Shown here in pieces: positions 34,997-43,600 of a stretch of DNA of 64,000 bases. The number at the start of each line of letters is the position of its first letter. Positions within the stretch are counted from its first letter, which is position 1. The position numbers and the translations under genes are program-made. This stretch comes from Paralcaligenes sp. KSB-10 (GTDB taxonomy: Bacteria > Pseudomonadota > Gammaproteobacteria > Burkholderiales > Burkholderiaceae_B): contig NZ_CP089848.1 of NCBI RefSeq assembly GCF_021266465.1, positions 2,542,001 to 2,606,000 on the forward strand, written 5' to 3'. The notes under the pieces were generated by a model. It was not told where the DNA came from, ran no database searches, and was given only the letters and a program-made list of their open reading frames with translations.

Positions 34997-35737
34997 TTAA
35001 TCTCTGGGGGGTGTTCTGGTTGGTGTCTTTGGCGCGCCGCCGTTTTTGTTCCAATTGGCAACCGTTGCGCATCTCTCTATTGCCTCTTTGCCTAAGCCAC
35101 CATATTCAGCAGCATGTTCTGTTAACCACTTTCTTAGGGCAGGCTTAACAGCTTTGCCGGTTATCAGAGGATCGCCATTTCCGGTCACTGCTTCCCATGC
35201 TGCGGTAGTTGCCCGTAATTCGATTGGAGACAAATTATTGTTTTCATCTAAATACGGTGCATAAGCGATCTTAGGGGTCTCTTTCACAGAAACTTCTATG
35301 ATGCCGTCGCTCGCCAAAGTTACTGCTTTAATAAATTCGCCATCTTTTTGTCTTTTATGTGGTGGCAAAATTAGGATTATGTTTTGCTTTCTAATCCAGC
35401 CGAAAAGTGACTGCCGCGTTATCGTCGAGCCGCTCGTGTCTATGTCGGCCCATGTATGGCGAGACTCATCAAATTTAGCAATATACGATTGCCCATCGTA
35501 ATTTGTTTCAATCACATGGATATGTGATGCGGTCAAAACGCCTCTAGCTATCGCCGTAGCTATGGCACGCTGATAACCCTTCGCAGTTTTCCATCTTGGG
35601 TGATCCCATTCTTTTAGCTGCTCTATGCCGTCGGGATAGTCGTAAGGGTCGATTTGAGCCATTAACAACGCCGCTTCATAAACCATAAATTCTTCGACAT
35701 GCTTCCAGTGATCTAGGTTTGGATATTCTTCTGCCAT
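34997..35737 (-). CDS. Unknown protein of the integrated element
   Basis: From the ATG at 35737 (MAEEYPNLDHWKHVEEF) it has 246 aa; an upstream in-frame start at 35818 would give 273. Neither has a strong ribosome binding site. The sequence is rich in charged and aromatic residues with no membrane segment. The C-terminal region (KAVKPALRKWLTEHAAEYG..KEAIERCATVANWNKNGG) looks like a helical DNA-associated tail seen in other element-borne proteins next to integrases. Base composition is more AT-rich than the neighbours. I do not recognise a function. Confidence 0.65.
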   Translation of the reverse strand: MAEEYPNLDHWKHVEEFMVYEAALLMAQIDPYDYPDGIEQLKEWDHPRWKTAKGYQRAIATAIARGVLTASHIHVIETNYDGQSYIAKFDESRHTWADIDTSGSTITRQSLFGWIRKQNIILILPPHKRQKDGEFIKAVTLASDGIIEVSVKETPKIAYAPYLDENNNLSPIELRATTAAWEAVTGNGDPLITGKAVKPALRKWLTEHAAEYGGLGKEAIERCATVANWNKNGGAPKTPTRTPPRD

Positions 35738-35889
35738 AAATACCGCCCGTTCGAGTGCGTCCCGTTCATAAACAAGATGCCAGCGTCGAATCGGTGAACA
35801 TGTCGGTTTTCGCCCCATCGGGCGAGGCGCTGACGGTAAACATTTTACTGTTTATGCATACAGTTTGCTATAACACCGTGCAATACCCG

Positions 35890-37092
35890 TTATCCAGCCT
35901 TGGCGGTGCTGATCGAGACGACGTTATCAACACTCAAGGCGTCTAAGTGATCAGCCCAACTTTGCATCATCTTGCCCCGTGGCGTCAGGTACAACGCATG
36001 GTTATAGGCGGCGCTTACTTGGTCGCGCTCTTGGTGCGCTAGCTGCAATTCAATATGGGCATGGTTAAAACCCTGCTCATGCAAGATGGTAGAGGCCACA
36101 CCCCGAAAACCGTGCCCAGTCATGCGCCCCCGATAGCCCATGCGATACAGTGCATACAGAATTGTGTTATTGCTCATATGGCGCGACTTGTACACATCGC
36201 CCGGAAACACGTAATCGCTACCAAAGGAAATAGCCTTGAGCTTTTCCAGCACGGCCAGGGCTTGCTTGCTCAATGGCACGATATGAGGGGTTTTCATCTT
36301 CATGCGCTCAGGCGGGATATTCCAGCGCTGGGCGTCAATATTAAACTCTTCCCACCTGGCCGCGATCAATTCGCCAGTACGAACGAAGGTTAGCGCCATC
36401 AGTTGCATGGCCAGCCGGGTATGCTCACCGCCTACATAGCCATCTATGTCTTTTAGGAGCTGCGGCAAGTCCTTTTCTTCGATCCGTGAATAATTGCGCT
36501 TCTTGCGTGGTTGCAGGATGTCGCTGGGCCTCACGTCGGCTACGGGGTTGCGTTCAGTCAAGTCATGGGCCACCGCATACCGCATAATCTGATTGCAGGT
36601 CTGCAAGGCGCGTTTGGCAATATCCAGGGCACCACGCTTTTCTATTTTCTTGACGGCATCCCGAAACATGGACGATGTGATACCCGATATAGGCCGCTGC
36701 CCGATCTCGGGAAACAAATCCGCTTCCAGCCGCTTTAAGACATACTCCACGTGGCGCTCACTCTTATCCGCCTTCCAATGCTTGAACCATTGGCGAGATA
36801 CCGTCTCGAACGTGACGGTACTTTCCAGCTTTTCAGCCTTGCGCTGCCCCATAGGGTCCTGGCCGTCGTCCAACAACTCTTTGGCCGCCTGATGCTTGGC
36901 GCGCGCTTTGGTCAGGCTTACCGTTGGGTAGACGCCATAGGCAATCGTCTTGCGCTTGCCCTGATAGCGATAATCCCAGCGCCAATACTTACCGGCTGGT
37001 TTGACCTCCAAATACAGCCCTGTGCCGTCCCGTAGCGCATAGGGCTTTTCGGCGGGCTTGGCCTGCCTAACCTGGACATCGGTGAGTGCCAT
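35890..37092 (-). CDS. P4-type tyrosine integrase
   Basis: The 400-aa site-specific recombinase has an N-terminal arm-binding DUF4102 domain (MALTDVQVRQAKPAEKPYAL, residues 1-90), a SAM-like core-binding domain (95-180) and a catalytic domain with Arg238 (FVRTGE), His327-x2-Arg330 (GHGFRG), His353 (LAHQERD) and nucleophile Tyr363 (AAYNHA). All catalytic residues are present, so it is probably active. The start at 37092 follows AGGA; the frame extends to 37155 across candidate arm sites. It lies about 165 bases from the tRNA-Ser 3' end, the usual place for this family. Confidence 0.93.
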   Translation of the reverse strand: MALTDVQVRQAKPAEKPYALRDGTGLYLEVKPAGKYWRWDYRYQGKRKTIAYGVYPTVSLTKARAKHQAAKELLDDGQDPMGQRKAEKLESTVTFETVSRQWFKHWKADKSERHVEYVLKRLEADLFPEIGQRPISGITSSMFRDAVKKIEKRGALDIAKRALQTCNQIMRYAVAHDLTERNPVADVRPSDILQPRKKRNYSRIEEKDLPQLLKDIDGYVGGEHTRLAMQLMALTFVRTGELIAARWEEFNIDAQRWNIPPERMKMKTPHIVPLSKQALAVLEKLKAISFGSDYVFPGDVYKSRHMSNNTILYALYRMGYRGRMTGHGFRGVASTILHEQGFNHAHIELQLAHQERDQVSAAYNHALYLTPRGKMMQSWADHLDALSVDNVVSISTAKAG

Positions 37093-37120
37093 GACGGTAT
37101 TTTTCCTGATGACATTTCGA

Positions 37121-37150
37121 GATACGGTCAAAAGTACCGCCAAAGTACCG
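37121..37150. repeat. Inner end repeat, right (candidate integrase arm-type sites)
   Basis: GATACGGTCAAAAGTACCG (37121-37139) matches the left repeat at 26813-26831 with one mismatch. A second partial copy, CAAAGTACCG, follows at 37141-37150. Both overlap the region between the integrase start and the attachment site. Confidence 0.5.
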
Positions 37151-37191
37151 CCCATGTCAATGCATGACGTTATAGGCTAATAGACAACAAA

Positions 37192-37222
37192 AAACCCGCT
37201 GATCTAATGTTCATGCGGGTTT
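37192..37222 (-). terminator. Intrinsic terminator downstream of tRNA-Ser
   Basis: AAACCCGC (37192-37199) pairs with GCGGGTTT (37215-37222); on the minus strand the stem is followed by a T-rich run. It ends tRNA-Ser transcription about 35 bases past the mature 3' end. It lies on the element side of the attachment site, so the element appears to supply its own terminator. Confidence 0.75.
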
Positions 37223-37256
37223 CGTGTAGGGTAATGCAGGGTATTGAATGCTAAAC

Positions 37257-37347
37257 TGGCGGACAGAGGGGGATTCGAACCCCCGATACGCTATTCACGT
37301 ATACACGCTTTCCAGGCGTGCGCCTTCAACCGCTCGGCCACCTGTCC
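37257..37347 (-). tRNA. tRNA-Ser (anticodon GGA)
   Basis: A 91-base class II tRNA with encoded CCA. On the minus strand it begins GGACAGGTGGCCGAG, has anticodon loop CTGGAAA (GGA, at 37313-37311), a long variable arm, T-loop GGTTCGAATCC and 3' end GTCCGCCA. The acceptor stem is complete with one G-U pair. The integrated element abuts its 3' end, leaving the tRNA functional. Confidence 0.97.
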
Positions 37348-37353
37348 TAACCT

Positions 37354-37392
37354 GCGCATTTTCCAGAAAAATGCGCGAAGTCCGCTATTCTA
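37354..37392 (-). promoter_or_regulatory. tRNA-Ser promoter (-10) and leader hairpin
   Basis: On the minus strand TAGAAT (complement of 37387-37392) is a good -10 about 40 bases ahead of the mature 5' end; the -35 is weak. Between them GCGCATTTT (37354-37362) and AAAATGCGC (37368-37376) form a perfect 9-base hairpin in the pre-tRNA leader. Confidence 0.5.
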
Positions 37393-37484
37393 GCAGAATC
37401 GGGCGCCCAAGTTTCGCGCACGGCATTTCAACGCTTTGATGGCAAGGGGCCCCAGGCGCCAACCCGCCCCCTGAGGCCAACGAT

Positions 37485-38105
37485 TCAAGCGGCTGTGGCC
37501 CCCAGCATCCGCTCCACATACCGGGCGATCATGTCGATTTCCAGGTTGACCTGGCTGCCGGCCTTGAGGTGCTTGAGCGTGGTGACTTGCACGGTATGCG
37601 GAATCAGGTTGATGCGAATCTCGCAGCCCTGCGCGTTATCGTCAACCTGATTGACCGTCAGGCTTACGCCGTTGACGGTGATCGAACCTTTGTAGGCCAG
37701 GTACTTCGCCAGCTTGGCCGGTACATCGATGCGCAGATCCCAGGATTCGCCCACGGGCTCGAAACGGCTGACTTCACCCAGGCCATCCACGTGTCCCGAA
37801 ACCAGATGGCCGTCAAGGGAATCGCCCAGCTTCAGGGAATGCTCCAGATTGACCTCGCCCGGCACGTCCAGACCGGTCGTGCAGTTCAGGCTTTCGCGCG
37901 AGACATCGACTTCGAAAGTGGCGGCGCCCAGTTCGACGACGGTCATGCAGGCCCCCTGGATCGCGATGGAGTCGCCCAGGCGGGTCTTGTCCAGGGAGAA
38001 TTCGGAGGCATGGATCTGCAAGCGAACCCCTGCGTCTTCCCCGCCGTTTTCCAGAGGACTGACGTGTACGATATTGCCGATGGCAGCGACGATTCCTGTG
38101 AACAT
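37485..38105 (-). CDS. ribE: Riboflavin synthase (alpha subunit)
   Basis: The 206-aa enzyme dismutates two 6,7-dimethyl-8-ribityllumazines into riboflavin and a pyrimidine. Two lumazine-binding repeats are visible: MFTGIVAAIGNI...GDSIAIQGACMTV and LEHSLKLGDSLDGHLVSGHVDG...KGSITVNGVSLTV. The N-terminal MFTGIV is diagnostic. It follows ribD by about 140 bases on the same strand, in a glyA-nrdR-ribD-ribE block. No FMN riboswitch is seen upstream. Confidence 0.96.
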   Translation of the reverse strand: MFTGIVAAIGNIVHVSPLENGGEDAGVRLQIHASEFSLDKTRLGDSIAIQGACMTVVELGAATFEVDVSRESLNCTTGLDVPGEVNLEHSLKLGDSLDGHLVSGHVDGLGEVSRFEPVGESWDLRIDVPAKLAKYLAYKGSITVNGVSLTVNQVDDNAQGCEIRINLIPHTVQVTTLKHLKAGSQVNLEIDMIARYVERMLGATAA

Positions 38106-38244
38106 TCTTTTACCTTTCTGCTGATTTTTTACGATGATGCCGGCATGGCGGCCCTTGCGGTCGTCACAGCGAAACTATCATTAATTCATGCTCGGGCGAC
38201 TATAAGGGCCGCCCGTTCATTTCACAAAAAATTCCTCTACGATT

Positions 38245-39462
38245 TCACTCGGGATGTCCCTGGGAAACGCCGGCAGGCTGGACGGCTTCGAGCAGCGCCC
38301 GCCAGCGTTCACCCAGACGGGCGCGCAGGCGGATGTCGGGCGCGAGCATGCACGTCTCGAAGAACTCGAAGCGCACGGCCTGCTCCAGGCTTTCCAGGGC
38401 GGGCAGGCGCGCCATGGGCAGCGCGTCGCCCAACAGCATGGGCGCCATGTACACCAGCAACTCATCGACACATTGGGCCTGCAGCAAAGCGCCGTTCAGC
38501 CGGGAACCCGCTTCGACATGGACTTCATTGATTTCGTTGGCGCCCATCCAGCGCATCATTTCCGCCAGATCGACACGGCCGCCGCCACGGGGCATATCGG
38601 TACGGCCCACGCCCGAAAGCGCTTCGTTCGGGCCATGAACGGCGGGCAGTTCGATAACCTGCACATTGCGGCCGGCCAGGCGCTCTGCCTTGGCCGGGTC
38701 GCTGCGGCACGTGAATACCCAGGTGCGGCCGCCGTCAAGCAGGCGGGCATCTTCAGGGATTTCAAAGCGTGTATCGACGATTGCCTTGATGGGTTGGCGA
38801 TCGGTTTGCACATGCCGCACGTTCAGTTGCGGATCGTCGGCCAGAACCGTGCCCACGCCAGTCAGCACCACGCAGCTGCGAGCCCGCCAATGGTGGCCAT
38901 CGGCGCGCGCCTGCGTACCGGTAATCCACTGCGATACGCCATTATGCAAGGCGCTGCGGCCATCGAGCGAGGCGGCAAGCTTGAGCCATACCCAGGGGGT
39001 TTTGCGGGTCATGCGGGCGATAAAACCCGGATTGATTGCCAGGGCCTCGTGTACGCATACCGATGTCGTGACGGCAATGCCGGCCGCCCGCAGGCGCGCC
39101 AGCCCCTGGCCGGCAACCAGCGGATTCGGATCGAGCATGGCAACCACCACGCGAGCCGGCCGGGCCTCGATCAGGGCGTCGACGCAAGGCGGTGTCCGGC
39201 CATAATGGCTGCAGGGTTCGAGCGTAACGTAGACTGTCGCGTCGGCCGCGTCGTGCCCACGCCGGCGCATATCGCGCAGGGCCATGACTTCGGCGTGCGG
39301 CCCGCCCACGGCCTGAGTCGCCCCCAAACCAAGCACTTGGCCGTCGCGGACAATAATGCAGCCGACGCGCGGATTGGGCGCCGTCAGGTACAGCACCTGC
39401 GCGCCCTGCTCAATAGCCTGGCGCATCCAGTAGGAGTCGTCGAAAATGGTGGAAGTATTCAC
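38245..39462 (-). CDS. ribD: Bifunctional riboflavin deaminase/reductase RibD
   Basis: RibD deaminates and then reduces the pyrimidine intermediate of riboflavin synthesis. The N-terminal cytidine-deaminase-like domain has His56-Ala-Glu58 (GGPHAEVMAL) and zinc cysteines 84 and 93 (PCSHYGRTPPC); the C-terminal reductase domain has LKLAASLDGR and VEAGSRLNGALL. The GTG at 39462 is chosen (405 aa) because family members begin shortly before DDSYWMRQA; an ATG at 39516 and a GTG at 39522 are alternatives. No start has a strong ribosome binding site. It follows nrdR by about 70 bases. Confidence 0.95.
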   Translation of the reverse strand: MNTSTIFDDSYWMRQAIEQGAQVLYLTAPNPRVGCIIVRDGQVLGLGATQAVGGPHAEVMALRDMRRRGHDAADATVYVTLEPCSHYGRTPPCVDALIEARPARVVVAMLDPNPLVAGQGLARLRAAGIAVTTSVCVHEALAINPGFIARMTRKTPWVWLKLAASLDGRSALHNGVSQWITGTQARADGHHWRARSCVVLTGVGTVLADDPQLNVRHVQTDRQPIKAIVDTRFEIPEDARLLDGGRTWVFTCRSDPAKAERLAGRNVQVIELPAVHGPNEALSGVGRTDMPRGGGRVDLAEMMRWMGANEINEVHVEAGSRLNGALLQAQCVDELLVYMAPMLLGDALPMARLPALESLEQAVRFEFFETCMLAPDIRLRARLGERWRALLEAVQPAGVSQGHPE

Positions 39463-39534
39463 AGCATCGATTGTAGCGGCAGGACTGGCCGCGCAAGCAT
39501 GGCTCGCGACCCGCATCGACACGGCCCGGGCCGA

Positions 39535-39996
39535 TTACGATTTGGACGGAACCTGGATTTCATCGATAGCCTTGACGAACTCGCCGATGTCCTCGAAGCT
39601 TTTATACACGGACGCGAAACGCACATACGCCACTTGGTCGAGTTTCTTCAGCTCGGCCATTACCAGCTCGCCCACGTGCCCCGAGCTGACCTCGCGCACT
39701 CCGCTGGTCAGCAGGCTTTCTTCGATGCGGGCAACAGCGGCGTCGACATCATCGGTGTTGACCGGCCGTTTACGCAAAGCCAGGTTCAGGCTGGCGCGCA
39801 ACTTGCCGGTTTCGAACTCGGTACGCGTGCCATTGCGCTTGACCACGGCGGGCATGACAAGCTCGACCCGCTCATAGGTTGTGAAGCGCCGGTCGCACGC
39901 CGTACAGCGCCGGCGCCGGCGTATGGTATCGCCCTCTTCCGAGACTCGGGAGTCGATGACCTGGGTATCGAAGCTACTGCAGAACGGGCATTTCAT
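39535..39996 (-). CDS. nrdR: Transcriptional repressor NrdR
   Basis: NrdR represses ribonucleotide reductase genes in response to (d)ATP. The 153-aa protein has the zinc ribbon (C3, C6, C31, C34), the basic RRRRRC stretch and an ATP-cone domain (about residues 49-139; [15 protein letters not shown]). Length and motifs are canonical. It sits between glyA and ribD, the usual betaproteobacterial order. Confidence 0.97.
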   Translation of the reverse strand: MKCPFCSSFDTQVIDSRVSEEGDTIRRRRRCTACDRRFTTYERVELVMPAVVKRNGTRTEFETGKLRASLNLALRKRPVNTDDVDAAVARIEESLLTSGVREVSSGHVGELVMAELKKLDQVAYVRFASVYKSFEDIGEFVKAIDEIQVPSKS

Positions 39997-40039
39997 CGTA
40001 GCGCTTCAGGCCCGGCCGGCAAACCGGGTCTGCCCTGTG

Positions 40040-41284
40040 TTAACGGTATACCGGCAATCGCGCCGTCAGTTCATTGACACGCGCGCGGACATCGGCAACC
40101 ACGGCCTGGTCGCGGGGATTGTCGAGCACATCGGCAATCAGGTGCGCCGTGAGCTCGGCTTCGCCCTCTTTGAAGCCACGCGTGGTCATGGCCGGCGTAC
40201 CCAGGCGGATGCCGCTGGTGACGAATGGTTTTTCGGGGTCGTTGGGAATGGCGTTCTTGTTGACGGTGATATGCGCCTGCCCCAGGACGGCTTCGGCTTC
40301 TTTGCCGGTAATGCCCTTGGGACGCAAGTCGACCAGCATGACATGGCTTTCGGTGCGCCCGGAAACAATGCGCAAGCCGCGTTCGACCAGGGTGCGGGCC
40401 AGCACATCGGCGTTCTTGGCGACCTGGGCGGCATAGACCTTGAATTCGGGAGACAGGGCTTCTTTGAACGCAACGGCCTTGCCGGCAATCACGTGCATGA
40501 GCGGGCCGCCCTGTATGCCGGGGAAAATCGCGGAGTTCACCACTTTTTCGAACTCGGACTTCATCATGATGACGCCGCCGCGCGGTCCGCGCAGCGACTT
40601 GTGCGTGGTCGACGTAACGAAATCGGCGTGAGGGACGGGATTGGGATATACACCGCCTGCAACCAGGCCGGCGTAGTGGGCGATATCGATCATGAGCAAG
40701 GCGCCGTTATCGTGCGCAATGCGTGCCATGCGCTCGAAATCGATGCGCAGCGAATAGGCCGAAGCGCCGCCCACGATCAGCTTGGGCTTGTGTTCTTTGG
40801 TGAGCTGCTCGAGCTGGTCGTAATCGAGCACTTCGTTGGCATCCAGACCATAATGCTTGAAGTTGTAAAGCTTGCCCGAGGCATTGACCGACGCGCCATG
40901 CGTCAGGTGCCCGCCCTCGGCCAGGCTCATGCCCAATACCGTATCGCCGGGCTTGAGCACCGCCATGTACACACCCTGATTTGCCTGGGAACCCGAATTC
41001 GGCTGCACATTGGCCGCCTCGGCGCCGAACAGCTGCTTGAGGCGATCGATGGCAAGCTGCTCAACGATGTCGACGTACTCGCACCCGCCGTAATAACGCT
41101 TGCCGGGATACCCTTCGGCGTACTTGTTGGTCAGTTGCGTGCCCTGGGCCTGCATGACCGCCGGACTGGTGTAGTTTTCGGAGGCGATCAATTCGATATG
41201 CTGTTCCTGGCGGACATTTTCTTTTTGAATCGCAGCCCAGACTTCGGCATCGACTTGATCGAGAGTACGTGAACGGTCAAACAT
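40040..41284 (-). CDS. glyA: Serine hydroxymethyltransferase
   Basis: The 414-aa PLP enzyme interconverts serine and glycine and loads one-carbon units on tetrahydrofolate. The PLP lysine is Lys229 in [13 protein letters not shown]; other family motifs are [23 protein letters not shown] and PNSGSQANQ. Full length. It is the first gene of the glyA-nrdR-ribD-ribE block. The 195-base upstream region shows no glycine riboswitch that I can recognise. Confidence 0.98.
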   Translation of the reverse strand: MFDRSRTLDQVDAEVWAAIQKENVRQEQHIELIASENYTSPAVMQAQGTQLTNKYAEGYPGKRYYGGCEYVDIVEQLAIDRLKQLFGAEAANVQPNSGSQANQGVYMAVLKPGDTVLGMSLAEGGHLTHGASVNASGKLYNFKHYGLDANEVLDYDQLEQLTKEHKPKLIVGGASAYSLRIDFERMARIAHDNGALLMIDIAHYAGLVAGGVYPNPVPHADFVTSTTHKSLRGPRGGVIMMKSEFEKVVNSAIFPGIQGGPLMHVIAGKAVAFKEALSPEFKVYAAQVAKNADVLARTLVERGLRIVSGRTESHVMLVDLRPKGITGKEAEAVLGQAHITVNKNAIPNDPEKPFVTSGIRLGTPAMTTRGFKEGEAELTAHLIADVLDNPRDQAVVADVRARVNELTARLPVYR

Positions 41285-41479
41285 TTGGCATCCTAGGTTT
41301 TCGGTATGGCGAGGGGAACAAAGCAGCTGATTTTAACGCGAATGCCTCTATTTTTACCGAAGCCTCCGTGGAAACCGCGATGGAAAGCATCTTTCAAGCT
41401 ATAAATGCCTTGAAAATCGGCGCTGCCTCACGCCAGCTTGAGTAAAACTCATACAAGCCGGCCAGACCGCAGCCGGACT

Positions 41480-42115
41480 TCAGGCTTTGCCCGCCAGGCG
41501 GGGATTGAGCGTATACCAGCCGGACAAGGAGGCCTGATCCAGGATATGCCCTTTTATGGCTTTCAGGACATCGGCGCCGCCAAAGCGGCCTTCAAGCGGC
41601 ACATGCTCGATGTCCAGCGCATACACAGTGAAGATGTACCGATGCGGCAAGGCATCGTTCCAGGGAGGGCAAGGGCCGTCGTAGCCGAAGTAGTCGCCGC
41701 TCATGTCGCGATCGCCCGCAAACCAGGACGTGTAGTCGTTGATCCCCTGGCGCGTATCGTTAGGGGCCAGCGGACCGCCTTTGCCCCGGGGGGTAATGCC
41801 GTTTGAATAAGCCCCTTCGGCTATCTCGGTGGCAGTCGCCGCAATATCGACCAATACCCAGTGATAAAAATCGACGCGCGGTAAATCGGCGGGCACTTCA
41901 CGCCCTTCCTGGTTGACGTCATCGGGCTTGCTCGGCACATCGGGATCATGGCAGATTACTGCGTACGAGCGGGTTTCCGCCGGTGCGCCGGACCACGCCA
42001 GGTGAGGATTGGCGTTGTCGGCCAGGGCCACATGCGCCGGCCCATCAGCTTTACCGAACGCATTGCGCTCGGGGATCATTTGCTGGTCAGAAATCGACAC
42101 ACTGGTGAGCTTCAT
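41480..42115 (-). CDS. PEBP-family (YbhB/YbcL) protein
   Basis: The 211-aa protein belongs to the phosphatidylethanolamine-binding/Raf-kinase-inhibitor-like family. It shows HLAWSGAPAETRSYAVICHDPDVP and GYDGPCPPWNDALPHRYIFTVYAL with the conserved DPD, GPCPP and HRY motifs of the ligand pocket. The start at 42115 follows a strong AGGAGG site. No signal peptide is present, so it is cytoplasmic. The bacterial role is not established. Confidence 0.92.
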   Translation of the reverse strand: MKLTSVSISDQQMIPERNAFGKADGPAHVALADNANPHLAWSGAPAETRSYAVICHDPDVPSKPDDVNQEGREVPADLPRVDFYHWVLVDIAATATEIAEGAYSNGITPRGKGGPLAPNDTRQGINDYTSWFAGDRDMSGDYFGYDGPCPPWNDALPHRYIFTVYALDIEHVPLEGRFGGADVLKAIKGHILDQASLSGWYTLNPRLAGKA

Positions 42116-42137
42116 GAAAACCTCCTGAGTTGGCGAA

Positions 42138-43367
42138 CTAGCCATTTAACGTAACGCGGGCAAACTTGCGCTTGCCCACTTGCACCACATAAGTTCCGGC
42201 GGCGAGCTGCAGCGATTTGTCTTCAATGCGATCGCCGTCGACCCGCACCCCGCCCTGCTCGACATTGCGCTGCGCCTCGGAGCCCGAGGCAACCAGGCCC
42301 GCTTCGCGCAAGACCTTGAGAATGCCCAATGGCGCGCCGCCGATCTGGACCTCGGGCATGTCGTCGGGAATGGCGCCATCGCGAAACCGCGCCTCGAAAT
42401 GAGCCAAAGCGTCGTGCGCCGCCTGCTGCGAATGGAATCGCGCCACGAGCTCCTGTGCGAGCAGCACTTTAGTATCGCGCGGATTACGCCCTTCCTTGAT
42501 CTGTTTTTGTAACAATTCTATTTCATCCAGCGAGCGGAAGGACAGCAACTCGAAATAGCGCCACATCAGGGTATCGGAAATCGACATGAGCTTGCCGAAC
42601 ATCGAATCGGGTTTTTCGGAAATGCCTATGTAATTGCCCTTGGACTTGGACATTTTATCGACACCGTCGGTACCTTCCAGCAAGGGCATGGTAAGGATGC
42701 ACTGCGGCTCTTGCTTGTACTCTTTCTGCAGCTCGCGCCCTACCAGCAAATTGAATTTCTGATCGGTGCCTCCCAGCTCGAGATCGGCCTTGAGGGCCAC
42801 GGAATCGTAGCCCTGCATCAAGGGATACAGGAATTCGTGCACCGAAATGGGGATGCCGCCCTTGAAACGCCGGGTGAAGTCTTCGCGCTCCATCATGCGC
42901 GCCACGGTATAGCGCGATGCCAGTTGAATCATGCCGCGCGCGCCCAAAGGATCGCACCATTCCGAGTTGTAGCGGATTTCGGTCTTGGAGGGATCCAGCA
43001 CCAGGCTGGCCTGGGCATAGTAGGTTTTCGCATTTTCCTGGATCTGTTCCGCCGTCAGCGGCGGGCGAGTTGCATTGCGCCCGCTCGGGTCGCCTATCAT
43101 GGAGGTGAAATCGCCGATCAGAAAAATGACCTGGTGGCCCAGATCCTGGAGCTGGCGCATCTTGTTGAGCACCACCGTATGGCCCAGATGGATATCCGGA
43201 GCGGTGGGATCCAGGCCAAGCTTGATGCGCAGAGGGACGCCCGTGGAGCGGCTGCGGGCGAGTTTCCTGACGAATTCGGATTCAACCAGCAGCTCGTCGC
43301 AGCCACGCTTTACAACGCGCAGATCGGCTTCGACTTCAAGGGTAACAGGGGCTTCGGTGGACGACAT
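42138..43367 (-). CDS. tyrS: Tyrosyl-tRNA synthetase
   Basis: The 409-aa class I synthetase charges tRNA-Tyr. It has the HIGH-equivalent [15 protein letters not shown], the KMSKS loop ([13 protein letters not shown]) and a C-terminal S4 RNA-binding domain ([13 protein letters not shown]). It is of the TyrRS type with HLGH, common in proteobacteria. The ATG at 43367 is preferred; a TTG at 43397 is also in frame. No T-box leader is seen. Confidence 0.97.
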   Translation of the reverse strand: MSSTEAPVTLEVEADLRVVKRGCDELLVESEFVRKLARSRSTGVPLRIKLGLDPTAPDIHLGHTVVLNKMRQLQDLGHQVIFLIGDFTSMIGDPSGRNATRPPLTAEQIQENAKTYYAQASLVLDPSKTEIRYNSEWCDPLGARGMIQLASRYTVARMMEREDFTRRFKGGIPISVHEFLYPLMQGYDSVALKADLELGGTDQKFNLLVGRELQKEYKQEPQCILTMPLLEGTDGVDKMSKSKGNYIGISEKPDSMFGKLMSISDTLMWRYFELLSFRSLDEIELLQKQIKEGRNPRDTKVLLAQELVARFHSQQAAHDALAHFEARFRDGAIPDDMPEVQIGGAPLGILKVLREAGLVASGSEAQRNVEQGGVRVDGDRIEDKSLQLAAGTYVVQVGKRKFARVTLNG

Positions 43368-43600
43368 GACAGACCGTTTAGAATAAGAAAAACACAAAAA
43401 ATAACTCGAAAATTCGAGCCTGATGCGTTAGGATAACGTGCGAACAGGATCCCTGCACACAGACAGGGACCGTGTTTCGCATCCAGAAACTCGATCTTAT
43501 CAGAGTGCTTGCTGGCTCACCCGGACAAGCGCCTTCCCAGCGGCAATCGCACCCGGGTTCGCAGCATCATCCATCAAACGAATAACTAGGTTTTGGCTTT

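Larger units (their letters stand above)
26740..37256. mobile_element. Satellite-like integrated element at tRNA-Ser, about 10.5 kb
   Basis: The element is bounded by the tRNA-Ser 3' end on the right and a decayed copy of it on the left, with repeated integrase-type sites just inside. Its genes run almost all on the minus strand: integrase, unknown 273-aa-frame protein, AlpA-like regulator, Toprim primase-like, DUF3987, Cys-rich, SSB-like, zinc-ribbon and MmeI-like restriction-modification genes. No conjugation, capsid, tail or plasmid partition gene is visible. The replication module with no structural genes suggests a phage-satellite or mobilised integrative element, but its helper is unknown. 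Confidence 0.8.

Noticed and set aside
38106-38244. Possible FMN riboswitch near ribE/ribD
   Set aside because: The gap is short and lacks the conserved FMN-element segments.
38254-40077. A 607-codon plus-strand open frame opposite ribD and nrdR
   Set aside because: It is the antisense shadow of two well-conserved genes in GC-rich DNA and has no recognisable domain.
41285-41479. Possible glycine riboswitch ahead of glyA
   Set aside because: No paired aptamer-like core is visible in the 195 bases.
43368-43600. Possible T-box leader ahead of tyrS
   Set aside because: T-boxes are not expected in this lineage and no T-box sequence is seen.
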